NCBI GenBank assembly: GCA_020630355.1
Contig: JAHDBO010000079.1
Location: forward strand, 1-8,325
Source: Saprospiraceae bacterium
GTDB taxonomy: Bacteria; Bacteroidota; Bacteroidia; Chitinophagales; Saprospiraceae
DNA length: 8,325 nucleotides
Direction of reading: 5' to 3'
In this document: piece after piece, positions 1 to 6,964 of the stretch
How the letters are laid out: each line of letters opens with the position of its first letter
Position numbering within the stretch: position 1 is the stretch's first letter
Notes under the pieces: model-generated
Database searches by the model: none
Told to the model about the DNA's origin: nothing
Seen by the model: the letters and a program-made list of their open reading frames with translations, nothing else
Made by a program: the position numbers and the translations under genes

Positions 1-1265
1 GTCGTCGTCGTACCATTTGCCTTTTGTTCGGCTTCCCATTCTTTTCTACGGCGTTCTTCTTGACGCTTGATATCCGCTAAAATTTCTGGCGGCAACTGGT
101 CACCAGTTACTTGTACCACTTCCGTTTCTACTTGTCCTGATATTATTTTTTCTACATTTTCATCGTAGATAATATTTCTCAAACTTTTAAACGCTTCATC
201 TTCTTTACCTTCTACATAACCTACAATTTTGAGTTCGGTACGGCGGTTCAGTTGATGTTGTTTTTCGCTGCACTCTACACCATTGGCACAGCGGTTGACC
301 AAATTTGATTCTCCATACCCTTTCGCAGAAAGCCGTTCTGAAGAGATATTACCTTCTGCCAATATATAATCCACGGCAGCCTTGGCCCGTTTTTCTGAAA
401 GCTCTTGATTGTAAGAATCACGCCCTCGTGAATCGGTGTGAGACCCTAATTCTAGGATAATATCGGGGTTGTCTTTCAATAGGGCAACGACTTTATCCAG
501 TTCGACCGCCGCTTCAGGACGAATATCCCATTTATTATAATCGTAATAGATATTTTCAATCCTTACCGACTTGTTCAATTGTACTTTTTCTAATTCGATA
601 TTAGCTACTAGCGTTCCCATTTGAAGTCCCTCCGTCATCACGTCAGAAATTTCTCGCTGTACATTGCTCAGGCCTTCAAAACAAAGGATACAACCTTCGA
701 CATTAACCTTTGCTTCTAGCCTTTTGGTCAAGTAACCCTTTTTGCGAATCATCACCGTGTAGTGATTTCCTTGTTCAAAAGTGTAAGAAAAACCTGGCTT
801 CGGATGTTCATCCAAAACCATGACTTCTTCGTTGGTCGTATTATTGTAAATTTCTATCAAAGCGCCTGTTAAAGCTTCTTTACCACCCAATTCGTCCCCC
901 CATTTGGTCTCTGCCAAAGTCACATCAAAAAGGTATCCCGGCTGCCGTTTCAGTTCTAGTTTTGTATACACTTTTGCGCCTGCTGCTTTTCCTTTCGTGG
1001 AAACAGTCGCTTCTTTCTTGAAGAATAAATTCTTTTGCGCCCTGACAATATAATCATCACCAGCGTCCAGCTCTATCGTAAAGAAACCCTCCATATTTGT
1101 CACCGTCTCCCCTTTTATAGCTTTGCTAGAATTTAATATTGTAATCCTAGCCTCATTCAAATACCCCCTGTTGTTTTCTTCAAAAACATAACCTTCCAGC
1201 ACCACTTTTTGTGCCATCAAGCTTGTTGAAAAAAGAATCATTGCGAATAGGAATAATCCTCTCAT
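1..1265 (-). CDS. OmpA-family outer-membrane protein, partial (C-terminus beyond the window)
   Basis: The frame stays open from ATG at 1265 to base 1, giving 421 codons with no stop. It begins with a signal peptide (residues 1-18, MRGLFLFAMILFSTSLMA, then Q). An N-terminal region of about residues 20-75 resembles a carboxypeptidase-regulatory-like beta-sandwich (VLEGYVFEENNRGYLNEARI), followed by a second beta-rich segment. From about residue 229 comes an OmpA C-terminal peptidoglycan-binding domain, with IENIYYDYNKWDIRPEA, then SHTDSRGRDS and NQELSEKRAKAAVDYI. The last matches the NxxLSxxRAxxV helix that contacts diaminopimelate in this family. It probably tethers the outer membrane to peptidoglycan. 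After the domain the sequence becomes charged (RQEERRRKEWEAEQ) and enters a threonine run encoded by repeated ACG codons at bases 1-10. The next gene upstream ends 92 bases away; no clear TAnnTTTG box lies in that gap, so it may be read from the upstream operon. Confidence 0.9.
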   Translation of the reverse strand, partial: MRGLFLFAMILFSTSLMAQKVVLEGYVFEENNRGYLNEARITILNSSKAIKGETVTNMEGFFTIELDAGDDYIVRAQKNLFFKKEATVSTKGKAAGAKVYTKLELKRQPGYLFDVTLAETKWGDELGGKEALTGALIEIYNNTTNEEVMVLDEHPKPGFSYTFEQGNHYTVMIRKKGYLTKRLEAKVNVEGCILCFEGLSNVQREISDVMTEGLQMGTLVANIELEKVQLNKSVRIENIYYDYNKWDIRPEAAVELDKVVALLKDNPDIILELGSHTDSRGRDSYNQELSEKRAKAAVDYILAEGNISSERLSAKGYGESNLVNRCANGVECSEKQHQLNRRTELKIVGYVEGKEDEAFKSLRNIIYDENVEKIISGQVETEVVQVTGDQLPPEILADIKRQEERRRKEWEAEQKANGTTT

Positions 1266-1357
1266 AATTGATTTGTTTTAGTTTTTTAGTCTAAACGTTT
1301 TTTACATCTAGATAGTTAAATATACATTTCGGTTGTATCGCCCTAGGTATTCTAAGA

Positions 1358-1969
1358 CTATTTTAACACAATAAAAGCATCTGGCTGCGCTCGTATATAA
1401 GCTTCTGCTTTTTGCATTACCGATTCTTGCTGCTCTAAGTATACTTTTGTAAAACGGTTATACCAGTTGTGTTTTTTAGCAAATTCCTGAGATTGCCCTC
1501 CAATTGCCATTTTAATAAAATCCTGTTCATTCTTCTTGAAATCTTCAATAACGGCCTCTAGCAAATTTCGAGTTTCCGAGGCTTCCCAAGCGGTCAATCC
1601 AGCCAATACTTCCTCGATGTGAGTGGTATTTCGTAATGGGAAAATAGATGAAAAACCGTTTTCGCTAACTGTATTATCGAATTGCCAGAAGTAGTAAAGT
1701 TGCCGTTGGGATTCATTCAATTTTAAGTACAAAAGACTATCCTGAAAATTGTTCGCTTGCAGTATTTCGTAATATGGTGTCATTAAGGTTCTACCCAACT
1801 CCCACAAGTGCAAGGAATCAAACTCCGACTGGGACAGCACCGCTTTCGTGGAAATCGGTGCTTGTATTGGAGTAACTTCAACCTCCTCTTTTACATTGTC
1901 TTTCTTAACATCTCCTTGACAGGAAAACAAGAAAAACGCCAAACAAAGACCAAGAATAATCCGAATCAT
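1358..1969 (-). CDS. Predicted lipoprotein of unknown function (203 aa)
   Basis: The N-terminus is a lipoprotein signal: a hydrophobic stretch (residues 2-16) ending in LFSC with the lipidated cysteine at residue 17, followed by a charged QGDVKKDN segment and a proline/threonine-rich linker to about residue 45. The rest looks mainly alpha-helical (LWELGRTLMTPYYEILQANN, LTAWEASETRNLLEAVIEDF, VYLEQQESVMQKAEAYI). I do not recognise a family. Its ATG overlaps the stop of the upstream substrate-binding protein gene in an ATGA (1966-1969), so the two are very likely co-transcribed and translationally coupled. By inference it works at the membrane alongside that binding protein or in the same response; no enzymatic motif is visible. 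Confidence 0.85.
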   Translation of the reverse strand: MIRIILGLCLAFFLFSCQGDVKKDNVKEEVEVTPIQAPISTKAVLSQSEFDSLHLWELGRTLMTPYYEILQANNFQDSLLYLKLNESQRQLYYFWQFDNTVSENGFSSIFPLRNTTHIEEVLAGLTAWEASETRNLLEAVIEDFKKNEQDFIKMAIGGQSQEFAKKHNWYNRFTKVYLEQQESVMQKAEAYIRAQPDAFIVLK

Positions 1970-3585
1970 TTTTTTACTTTTTTCAAGGATAAGAGATTGA
2001 TTGCATTTTTACTCAATCCTTGTACGTCTTTTGACGCAAAAATAGCAGTTTCGTCATAGTAGAGAAAAACCACAGGGGACTCTTCGATTAAAATGCGGTC
2101 CATTTGATGATAAATAGCATAGCGTTGGTTGTCCTCATTTTCGTTTAAGGCCTTTTCGTACAGCGCGTCAAATTCAGCATTCTTGAATCGGGTATAATTT
2201 GGAGGAGCGGGATTTTTACTATAAAAAACCGTATAAAAATTCTCTGCATCAGGATAATCGGCTATCCAAGAACCTCTGAAAAATGCCAAATCTCCCCTTG
2301 TCATGCTATTGCGCAGATTGGCTGATTCGACTTGTTCTATCTTCACTTTTATGCCCAGTTCCTCCCACTGCTTAGCAACGAAATTGCATATATCCACGTA
2401 GTCTTGTCCTGTGTGAAGTGTCATTTCAGGCAGGCCTTTTCCTTCAGGAAAACCAGCTTGACGAAGCAATTCTGCTGCCTTGGTCGGATTGTATATATAG
2501 CCTGGGGTCGATTCCCGATTGTAAGAAGGCAATCCCCTTGGCGTAAAACCAGCATCTGCAGCCTTACCGATATTGTTCTTCAAAGTACGCAACATCGCCC
2601 CACGGTCGATACCATAGTTCAACGCTTGCCGAACTTGTTTTTTGAGCAGAGGGTTTTTCTGGTCACCGAAACTCAAATTGAAACCTAGGTATTCTGTATT
2701 CAAAAAAGGAGATTTGATGAACTGTATTTTCTCCTTTTGGGTTTCTACCAATTGTCCTTCCTTAGTCAGTAGATTATTGATAAAAGAGGATTCTACACCA
2801 GAGATATAATCCAATTTGCCTTGTTCAAACTCCAAGAATGCCGTCCGCCTATCGGCTATAAAACTGACCTTCACCGCATCCAAAAAAGGCAGTTGTTGCC
2901 CATTTTCTTTTTCAAAATAATTTGGATTTTTTACTAGAAAAAGGTTCTGGTTCTCTAGCCATTTCTTGAATTGAAAGGGTCCTGTTCCAACTGGATTTTT
3001 GCGAAAAGAAACACCGTATTTTCCTACGGCTTCCCTAGGAACGATAGAGCAATATTTCATGGCTAGAATCCCTAAGATGGGACGGAAAGCTGCTTTCAAA
3101 TTCAAGACAAACGTTTGCTCATCTTGAGCAACAAAAGCATCTTTATCCGCTAATCTATTTTTAAAAATCCAAGAGCCTGGAGAAGCTACTTTTTCATCCA
3201 GTATACGGGATAGACTATAAACAACGTCCTCTGCGGTAACTTTTCGACCTTTGCCATTTTCAAAACAAGCGTTATCGTGGAAAAACACATTTTCCTTTAG
3301 CTTGAAAGTGTATGTTTTTCCATTTTCAGACACGGTCCAAGAGGCAGCGATGGAAGGTTGAATTTCAAGGTTCTCATCCAGCTCCACTAAGCTATTGAAT
3401 AGATGGTCAACCGCCCAGATATTATTCTGACTTTTAGCGAAAGCGGGGTCTAAAGATGTAATATGGTTCGGCTGATTATAATGGAATACCGATTTACCGT
3501 TCGTATTGGTGTCGGTTTCGCTACCGCCACAAGCAATACAGCCAATACTTATCAAGAAGAAAACTAAAAATCTCATATCATTCAT
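1966..3585 (-). CDS. ABC transporter substrate-binding lipoprotein, family 5 (oligo/dipeptide type)
   Basis: This is a 539-residue lipoprotein of the extracellular solute-binding protein family 5 (DppA/OppA/NikA type), which captures peptides, nickel or similar ligands outside the inner membrane for ABC import. Residues 1-19 form a lipoprotein signal ending IGCIACGG; C19 is the likely lipidated residue, C16 the alternative. Family hallmarks are LDPAFAKSQ near the N-terminus, then PSIAASWTVSENGKTYTFKL, VFFHDN and VTAEDVVYSLSRILDE. Further on come NPVGTGPFQFKKW, the VRQALNYGIDRGAM segment and SWIADYPDAENF. Length is normal. I start it at ATG 3585, preceded by AGGA seven bases upstream. The longer frame would begin at a TTG at 3600 that lies inside the TATTTTTG promoter box; ATG 3576 is also possible. 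No permease or ATPase gene is next to it, so its transporter partner is encoded elsewhere. Ligand unknown. Confidence 0.9.
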   Translation of the reverse strand: MNDMRFLVFFLISIGCIACGGSETDTNTNGKSVFHYNQPNHITSLDPAFAKSQNNIWAVDHLFNSLVELDENLEIQPSIAASWTVSENGKTYTFKLKENVFFHDNACFENGKGRKVTAEDVVYSLSRILDEKVASPGSWIFKNRLADKDAFVAQDEQTFVLNLKAAFRPILGILAMKYCSIVPREAVGKYGVSFRKNPVGTGPFQFKKWLENQNLFLVKNPNYFEKENGQQLPFLDAVKVSFIADRRTAFLEFEQGKLDYISGVESSFINNLLTKEGQLVETQKEKIQFIKSPFLNTEYLGFNLSFGDQKNPLLKKQVRQALNYGIDRGAMLRTLKNNIGKAADAGFTPRGLPSYNRESTPGYIYNPTKAAELLRQAGFPEGKGLPEMTLHTGQDYVDICNFVAKQWEELGIKVKIEQVESANLRNSMTRGDLAFFRGSWIADYPDAENFYTVFYSKNPAPPNYTRFKNAEFDALYEKALNENEDNQRYAIYHQMDRILIEESPVVFLYYDETAIFASKDVQGLSKNAINLLSLKKVKK

Positions 3586-3597
3586 TTGTGATTCCTG

Positions 3598-3605
3598 CAA
3601 AAATA
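3598..3605 (-). promoter_or_regulatory. Bacteroidota-type -7 promoter element for the binding-protein/lipoprotein operon
   Basis: On the minus strand TATTTTTG matches TAnnTTTG, the -7 element of the Bacteroidota primary sigma factor, exactly. It ends 12 bases before ATG 3585, which implies a very short leader. No TTG lies at the usual 19-21-base distance upstream; that position reads GCAT. The placement argues against translation starting at TTG 3600, because transcription would begin downstream of it. Confidence 0.55.
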
Positions 3606-3628
3606 GGATTCTGATAATAGTTTTTATG

Positions 3629-3645
3629 CTAAAATCAGATTTTAG
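3629..3645. promoter_or_regulatory. 17-bp perfect palindrome, candidate operator
   Basis: CTAAAATC-A-GATTTTAG is a perfect 8-bp inverted repeat around a single central base. Its near edge lies 23 bases upstream of the TATTTTTG box, next to where the -33 element would be, and about 43 bases upstream of ATG 3585. The position suits a dimeric regulator of the binding-protein operon. It is AT-rich, so chance is possible, and no cognate regulator gene is in the window. Confidence 0.4.
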
Positions 3646-3737
3646 AGACTTGATATGAGGATAAGGCTGTAATTTATAGTTTTTAATGGTTTCGTTTTCA
3701 AAAAAAAATAAGGATTTTACTACTCAAATAAAGCACA

Positions 3738-4274
3738 TCAATATGCCAAAAAAGCATCTATTAAATCACTGACAGCCTTTTTGGTATTTTCTTCTGCTAC
3801 TTCGCCTGATTCGTTAAGTATCTTATCTATGCCAGAAATAGGCAGGCGATTGGGGTGAACAGTAACCCCCACATGATGCAACATTGCTGTCAAATGTTCC
3901 ATACCTCGGAGGTTGCCCGCCCGACCAGAAGCTACTCCGAATAGTGCAGCTTTTTTTCCAGTGAAAGTGGCCTTCAACTGTCGAACGGAACAGGCATCTA
4001 TCAACAACTTCACTACTCCAGGGATACTTCCGTTGTATTCAGGCGTTACGATGATGAATTTTTCCGCAGGTAGCAGTTTCTCGTCTTGTATTTTAGCGAT
4101 TGCCTTGGGTTGATTGGCATACATATCGGGGGTAAAGGTCGACATCGGCAAGTCTTCCAAGGAGAGCAATTCTACGGGTTCATAGGTCTTTTCCCTTAAT
4201 TCATTGGTGATATGGTTGGCAAATTTAAGCGTTGCACTTCCTTGGCGATTGGTTCCCGATATTACAGTTATCAT
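3738..4274 (-). CDS. NADPH-dependent FMN reductase-family flavoprotein
   Basis: This is a 178-residue cytosolic protein of the flavodoxin-fold NADPH-dependent FMN reductase family (SsuE/ChrR/azoreductase type), which uses NAD(P)H to reduce FMN or quinone-like acceptors. The FMN phosphate loop is GTNRQGS at residues 7-13. The diagnostic TPEYNGSIPGVVK segment, which contacts the isoalloxazine and supports dimerisation, starts at residue 77. A third conserved loop, GVASGRAGNLRG, lies at about residues 113-124. The length is normal for the family. The true substrate cannot be told from sequence. It sits alone: 125 bases separate it from the zinc-ribbon gene upstream and 152 bases from the start of the binding-protein gene downstream. 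I see no convincing TAnnTTTG box in front of it. Confidence 0.88.
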   Translation of the reverse strand: MITVISGTNRQGSATLKFANHITNELREKTYEPVELLSLEDLPMSTFTPDMYANQPKAIAKIQDEKLLPAEKFIIVTPEYNGSIPGVVKLLIDACSVRQLKATFTGKKAALFGVASGRAGNLRGMEHLTAMLHHVGVTVHPNRLPISGIDKILNESGEVAEENTKKAVSDLIDAFLAY

Positions 4275-4399
4275 ATAGATATAATGAGTGTGATTGAATA
4301 GTTCGTTTATTTAGTAATCCAACCTTTTTCAAGGCTAGAAAGTTGTCAATTTAGCTGGAAAATAATGAAGTCGACCCATTAACTGAGAAAAAGAAAGCA

Positions 4400-4768
4400 T
4401 TATTTCGTTTTCTTCCGTACTATCAAAATCTCCTGTAGCGAAAACTCCATCCAAGCATAGTCGTACACATAATAATAGCGTTTCTTCTGTGTGTTGAGAT
4501 AAGTCCCAGTATAGTACTCAAAATTGAAACCAAGCTTGGTCAGCACGATTTTGGGCAACTTCAATTTGTCTTTTTTTGGCGGCTCATCTTCGTATAAAGA
4601 TTGTAGAATCGACCTGTTTTTATGTAAGATTTTATCTATCGTCACGACGATTCCATCTTGTTTTTTTCCTTTGTAGTGGTGTTTATTTTTGCATTTGGTA
4701 GAACAAAACTGCTTATCATTTCTACCACGAAAAGCGATACCACATACTTTACATTCCTTTGTAACCAT
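4400..4768 (-). CDS. Small zinc-ribbon protein of unknown function (122 aa)
   Basis: The N-terminus holds a clear four-cysteine zinc site, C6-x2-C9 and C22-x3-C26, with the sequence CKVCGIAFRGRNDKQFCSTKC. It is followed by a basic stretch (KNKHHYKGKKQ). This type of N-terminal ribbon is common in small uncharacterised Bacteroidota proteins. The second half is basic and aromatic (YYTGTYLNTQKKRYYYVYDY) with a hydrophobic end (WMEFSLQEILIVRKK), and I recognise no catalytic motif. A nucleic-acid-binding role is a reasonable guess from the basic, zinc-containing character, not a demonstrated one. The gene begins only 6 bases from a tandem array of CGTTT..AAAC units (4775-4818), so its promoter or leader overlaps that array; autoregulation is an untested possibility. 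Confidence 0.8.
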   Translation of the reverse strand: MVTKECKVCGIAFRGRNDKQFCSTKCKNKHHYKGKKQDGIVVTIDKILHKNRSILQSLYEDEPPKKDKLKLPKIVLTKLGFNFEYYTGTYLNTQKKRYYYVYDYAWMEFSLQEILIVRKKTK

Positions 4769-4774
4769 ATTAAT

Positions 4775-4818
4775 CGTTTAATTAAACGTTTTTAAACCGT
4801 TAGCAAACCGTTTAAACG
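4775..4818. repeat. Four abutting ~11-bp palindromic units (CGTTT..AAAC array)
   Basis: Units start at 4775 (CGTTTAATTAAA), 4787 (CGTTTTTAAAC), 4798 (CGTTAGCAAAC) and 4809 (CGTTTAAACG), with steps of 12, 11 and 11 bases. Each unit is close to palindromic. The first, including its shared CG (4775-4788), is a perfect 14-bp palindrome and the last a perfect 10-bp one. One helical turn per unit would place all half-sites on the same face of the DNA. The array lies in the 132-bp gap between divergent genes, nearer the zinc-ribbon gene. It resembles a multi-site operator or iteron/arm-type protein-binding array. Confidence 0.6.
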
Positions 4819-4900
4819 ACTAATTTACATAAATTACTATAAATGAGCAATTTAAATTTTGATATAAATCATTTTTTATAAAATATTTGTCAAAAAAATA

Positions 4901-5143
4901 ATGATGACAGATAGAATGAATGGTAATGCAAGACCTATCGTATGGGTTCGAAAACCAATATTAATGCCGAGGGATTATAGTGTACATATCCCCGACTTCC
5001 GACAGGATTGGTGGAAGCGATTGAAAAGCATCCCACAGGCCCGATGGGACAGACAGTTATCTTGTTGGTTACTTCCTAGAAATGAAAATAGCAGAATGGC
5101 TTTAAAGGCGCTTTATGGAAAGGCAATTTTCATTGAGCATTAG
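4901..5143 (+). CDS. Standalone tyrosine-recombinase N-terminal-domain-like protein, probable integrase remnant
   Basis: This 80-codon frame is on the opposite strand to its neighbours. Its second half, WKRLKSIPQARWDRQLSCW then LLPRNENSRMALKALYG and KAIFIEH, resembles the pattern (K..PGARW....CW.IP...EN...L...F.G...I) that precedes the core-binding domain in many Bacteroidota tyrosine recombinases. A related pattern occurs in HARP domains of SNF2 helicases. Nothing of the core-binding or catalytic domains (R..H.R..Y) follows: the frame stops at 5143, and its last 14 bases overlap the end of tilS, which runs the other way. It is therefore either a decayed integrase 5' end left by deletion or a small protein built from this domain. 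ATG at 4901 or 4904 could be the start; the A-rich stretch just before fits a leader. Family recognition is from memory of the motif. Confidence 0.55.
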   Translation: MMTDRMNGNARPIVWVRKPILMPRDYSVHIPDFRQDWWKRLKSIPQARWDRQLSCWLLPRNENSRMALKALYGKAIFIEH

Positions 5144-6467
5144 GAACAAACCATGCCATGACTATCGTTTTTGTAGAAGGTTCTATCTTGAAGCCTTCGT
5201 CGGTTCGATGACCAACGACCCAAGCAATTTGCTCATGACTTGTGAGTAGCCAAATTCGTTCTTTCTCAAAGCGGTTGAGTTTCTGGTTGACAAAAAACTT
5301 CTTGAGTGTTTGGCTTTTGCCTTGCATGCCGAAAGGCTGGAAACGGTCGCCCGATTTCCATCTACGAAGTACAAGTGGAAAGTGGAGTTTATCGGCGTCA
5401 AAAAAAGCACAATCAGCATCTAAAGCAAGCGTAAAATCAGATTTTTGAACTTTTTTAATATAAAATATCCCTTCAGGTAATTGAACAGACTCTTCAAAGG
5501 AATCGACAGCGTACTTGTCTGTGCTTATTGAAAGTGCTTGGTGTGTTTTTACAACTAGATATACCCTATCAACTAACAAACGATGAGATTTGCTCGTATA
5601 AATACTCCCAACAGATGCCCCTGCCAAGATACTAGCTACTTGCTCCGAATTGAAACCATAAGGAAGAAGCAGCTCATATAACAGGGTTCTTTTCAGGCCA
5701 TGCTGAAAGATGAGATGTTTAGGGATGTGGATGTGCTTTGTAGACTCGACGACATGGTCTGCCTTGAAGTCGGCAACGGTTTTTTCTAGCAGAAGCTCCA
5801 AATCTTGAAATCGAAGCATATTTTGGTGTGCCGTTTTTACAAAATTGGGGTTGATTTTTTCTAGGAGTGGAATAACTTGGTTGCGAAGTAAATTTCGCTT
5901 GTATTTATCCGATTGATTCGAGCTATCTTCTCGGAAGGGCACGCTGTGTTCATCAGCGTATCGCTGAAGCCTTTTTTTTGAAAACGAAAGCAGCGGACGA
6001 ATGGTATTATTATTGACCATGGGAATACCGGTCATTCCACGAATGCCTGTACCTTTCGTAAAATTATAGAGCACCGTCTCGACCGAATCGTTGAGGTGAT
6101 GAGCTGTAGCAATGTGAGTGAATTGATGCGCTTTGCATAAGTCTTCAAACCACTGGTAGCGCAAACGCCTTGCTGTCAATTGTATGTTTTCACCTGATGT
6201 TTCTGCTGCTATGGATGCAGTATCGAAAGATTGGGAGAAGCACTTGATATTGTTTTTCTTACAATAATCTACCACCATCTGCTCGTCACCATCTGATTCG
6301 ATACCCCGCAGTTTGAAATTGCAGTGAGCCACTGCAATTTGTAAAACGGATTGCTGGAACAGATGCAAGAGAACCATAGAATCCAAACCGCCACTAACAG
6401 CCACCAATACGCTGTCGCCCTTATCAAGGAGTCGAGATAAAGTGTTTTGGAAGCGGTCAAGTAACAT
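5130..6467 (-). CDS. tilS: tRNA(Ile)-lysidine synthetase TilS
   Basis: This 445-residue protein is full length. TilS uses ATP to join lysine to C34 of the CAU-anticodon tRNA(Ile), so that it reads AUA and is charged with isoleucine; the gene is normally essential. The ATP-pyrophosphatase loop is SGGLDS at residues 25-30. Further PP-loop-family motifs follow: AHCNFKLRG, then ATAHHLNDSVETVLYNF and GTGIRGMTGIP. The tRNA-recognition segment REDSSNQSDKYKRNLLRNQV comes next. The TilS C-terminal domain is recognisable in VLRRWKSGDRFQPFGMQG, the SQTLKKFFVNQKL helix and AWVVGHRTDEGFKI. The start ATG lies one base after the stop of the upstream Nudix-like gene, so the two form a transcriptional and probably translationally coupled unit. 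The 3' end overlaps the convergent recombinase-like frame by 14 bases. Confidence 0.97.
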   Translation of the reverse strand: MLLDRFQNTLSRLLDKGDSVLVAVSGGLDSMVLLHLFQQSVLQIAVAHCNFKLRGIESDGDEQMVVDYCKKNNIKCFSQSFDTASIAAETSGENIQLTARRLRYQWFEDLCKAHQFTHIATAHHLNDSVETVLYNFTKGTGIRGMTGIPMVNNNTIRPLLSFSKKRLQRYADEHSVPFREDSSNQSDKYKRNLLRNQVIPLLEKINPNFVKTAHQNMLRFQDLELLLEKTVADFKADHVVESTKHIHIPKHLIFQHGLKRTLLYELLLPYGFNSEQVASILAGASVGSIYTSKSHRLLVDRVYLVVKTHQALSISTDKYAVDSFEESVQLPEGIFYIKKVQKSDFTLALDADCAFFDADKLHFPLVLRRWKSGDRFQPFGMQGKSQTLKKFFVNQKLNRFEKERIWLLTSHEQIAWVVGHRTDEGFKIEPSTKTIVMAWFVPNAQ

Positions 6468-6468
6468 A

Positions 6469-6849
6469 TTACATATTCATCACCGAATTGCGGTCTCTCA
6501 AGATTTCTTGCAATTCTTTAAGATAGGCATATTGCTCTGGTAGGATTTTTTTGAAAGCTTCTTTAACAGCAACATAAGTACCTTCTTCCTGTTGTACATG
6601 GATGAATTTCTTAGCGTAGTGCTCTATCTTAGCTTCAATCGCCATCGCCCTGTCCAAAACATCATTATTGGACTTATTTTCCTCTAAATGGATTAAGTCA
6701 TCGTTTTCAGAAGCTTCCTCCATGCTAACTGCTTGAGGCAACTGCATGTTTTGCTGGTCGCTGTTGTTTTCTCCTACCAAGAAAACTTCTAATTCATTGT
6801 TGTTGTACCTGTATAATAATACACCAACTTTACTATTACCTTTCATCAT
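6469..6849 (-). CDS. Nudix-like protein lacking the Nudix box (126 aa)
   Basis: Residues 7-26 (KVGVLLYRYNNNELEVFLVG) look like the first two strands of a Nudix hydrolase (compare S.GILLYR...LEVLLVHPGG). The end, AFKKILPEQYAYLKELQEIL, resembles the last helix of small bacterial Nudix proteins of the COG4119 type. The expected Nudix box (Gx5Ex7REUxEExGU) is absent. Residues 33-66 are instead acidic and low in complexity (SMEEASENDDLIHLEENKSN), and the middle is helical. It is thus unlikely to hydrolyse nucleoside diphosphate compounds by the normal mechanism and may be a degenerate or repurposed scaffold. It lies one base upstream of tilS and shares the promoter at 6935-6964. ATG 6849 is used; ATG 6846 follows in frame. 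Similarity judged by eye; moderate certainty on family, high that it is coding. Confidence 0.7.
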   Translation of the reverse strand: MMKGNSKVGVLLYRYNNNELEVFLVGENNSDQQNMQLPQAVSMEEASENDDLIHLEENKSNNDVLDRAMAIEAKIEHYAKKFIHVQQEEGTYVAVKEAFKKILPEQYAYLKELQEILRDRNSVMNM

Positions 6850-6860
6850 TGAAGTTTTGA

Positions 6861-6881
6861 AGTGGATTAGGCAACTCCACT
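6861..6881 (-). other. Leader hairpin before the Nudix-like gene
   Basis: AGTGGA (6861-6866) and TCCACT (6876-6881) are perfect 6-bp inverted arms around a 9-base loop. The hairpin ends 11 bases before ATG 6849, within the roughly 80-base leader predicted from the promoter at 6935-6964. It could modulate ribosome access, but a stem this short may be incidental. Confidence 0.3.
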
Positions 6882-6934
6882 GTAAATAAGTATGAAAAAA
6901 TGTCTGGCGTGACTTAATGATTGAAAAGACTTTA

Positions 6935-6964
6935 CAAAAATACTAAATTCACATTAATATTCAA
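6935..6964 (-). promoter_or_regulatory. Bacteroidota-type promoter of the Nudix-like/tilS unit
   Basis: On the minus strand TTG (6964-6962) is followed by a 19-base spacer and TATTTTTG (6942-6935), an exact match to the -33 TTG / -7 TAnnTTTG pattern. It would start transcription near 6929, giving a leader of about 80 bases to ATG 6849. The -33 TTG is part of GTTGAAT, the arm of the inverted-repeat element at 6959-7079, so the element supplies half of the promoter. Confidence 0.65.

Noticed and set aside
1..10. GTC trinucleotide run at the left edge as a microsatellite
   Set aside because: Only about three units are visible and they encode threonine codons of the OmpA-family protein.
1808..2688. 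Plus-strand open frames opposite the lipoprotein and the binding protein (1808-2059, 2332-2688)
   Set aside because: They lie antisense to well-supported genes, have no recognisable domain and no promoter or leader of their own.
3913..4113. Plus-strand frame opposite the FMN reductase gene
   Set aside because: Antisense to the conserved TPEYNGSIPG region; no protein features of its own.
4775..4818. Repeat array as a CRISPR
   Set aside because: The units abut with no spacers and are only about 11 bp long.
5183..6460. Additional open frames on both strands within tilS (5183-5419, 5242-5448, 6269-6460)
   Set aside because: TilS is full length with all motifs in its own frame; these are by-products in other frames.
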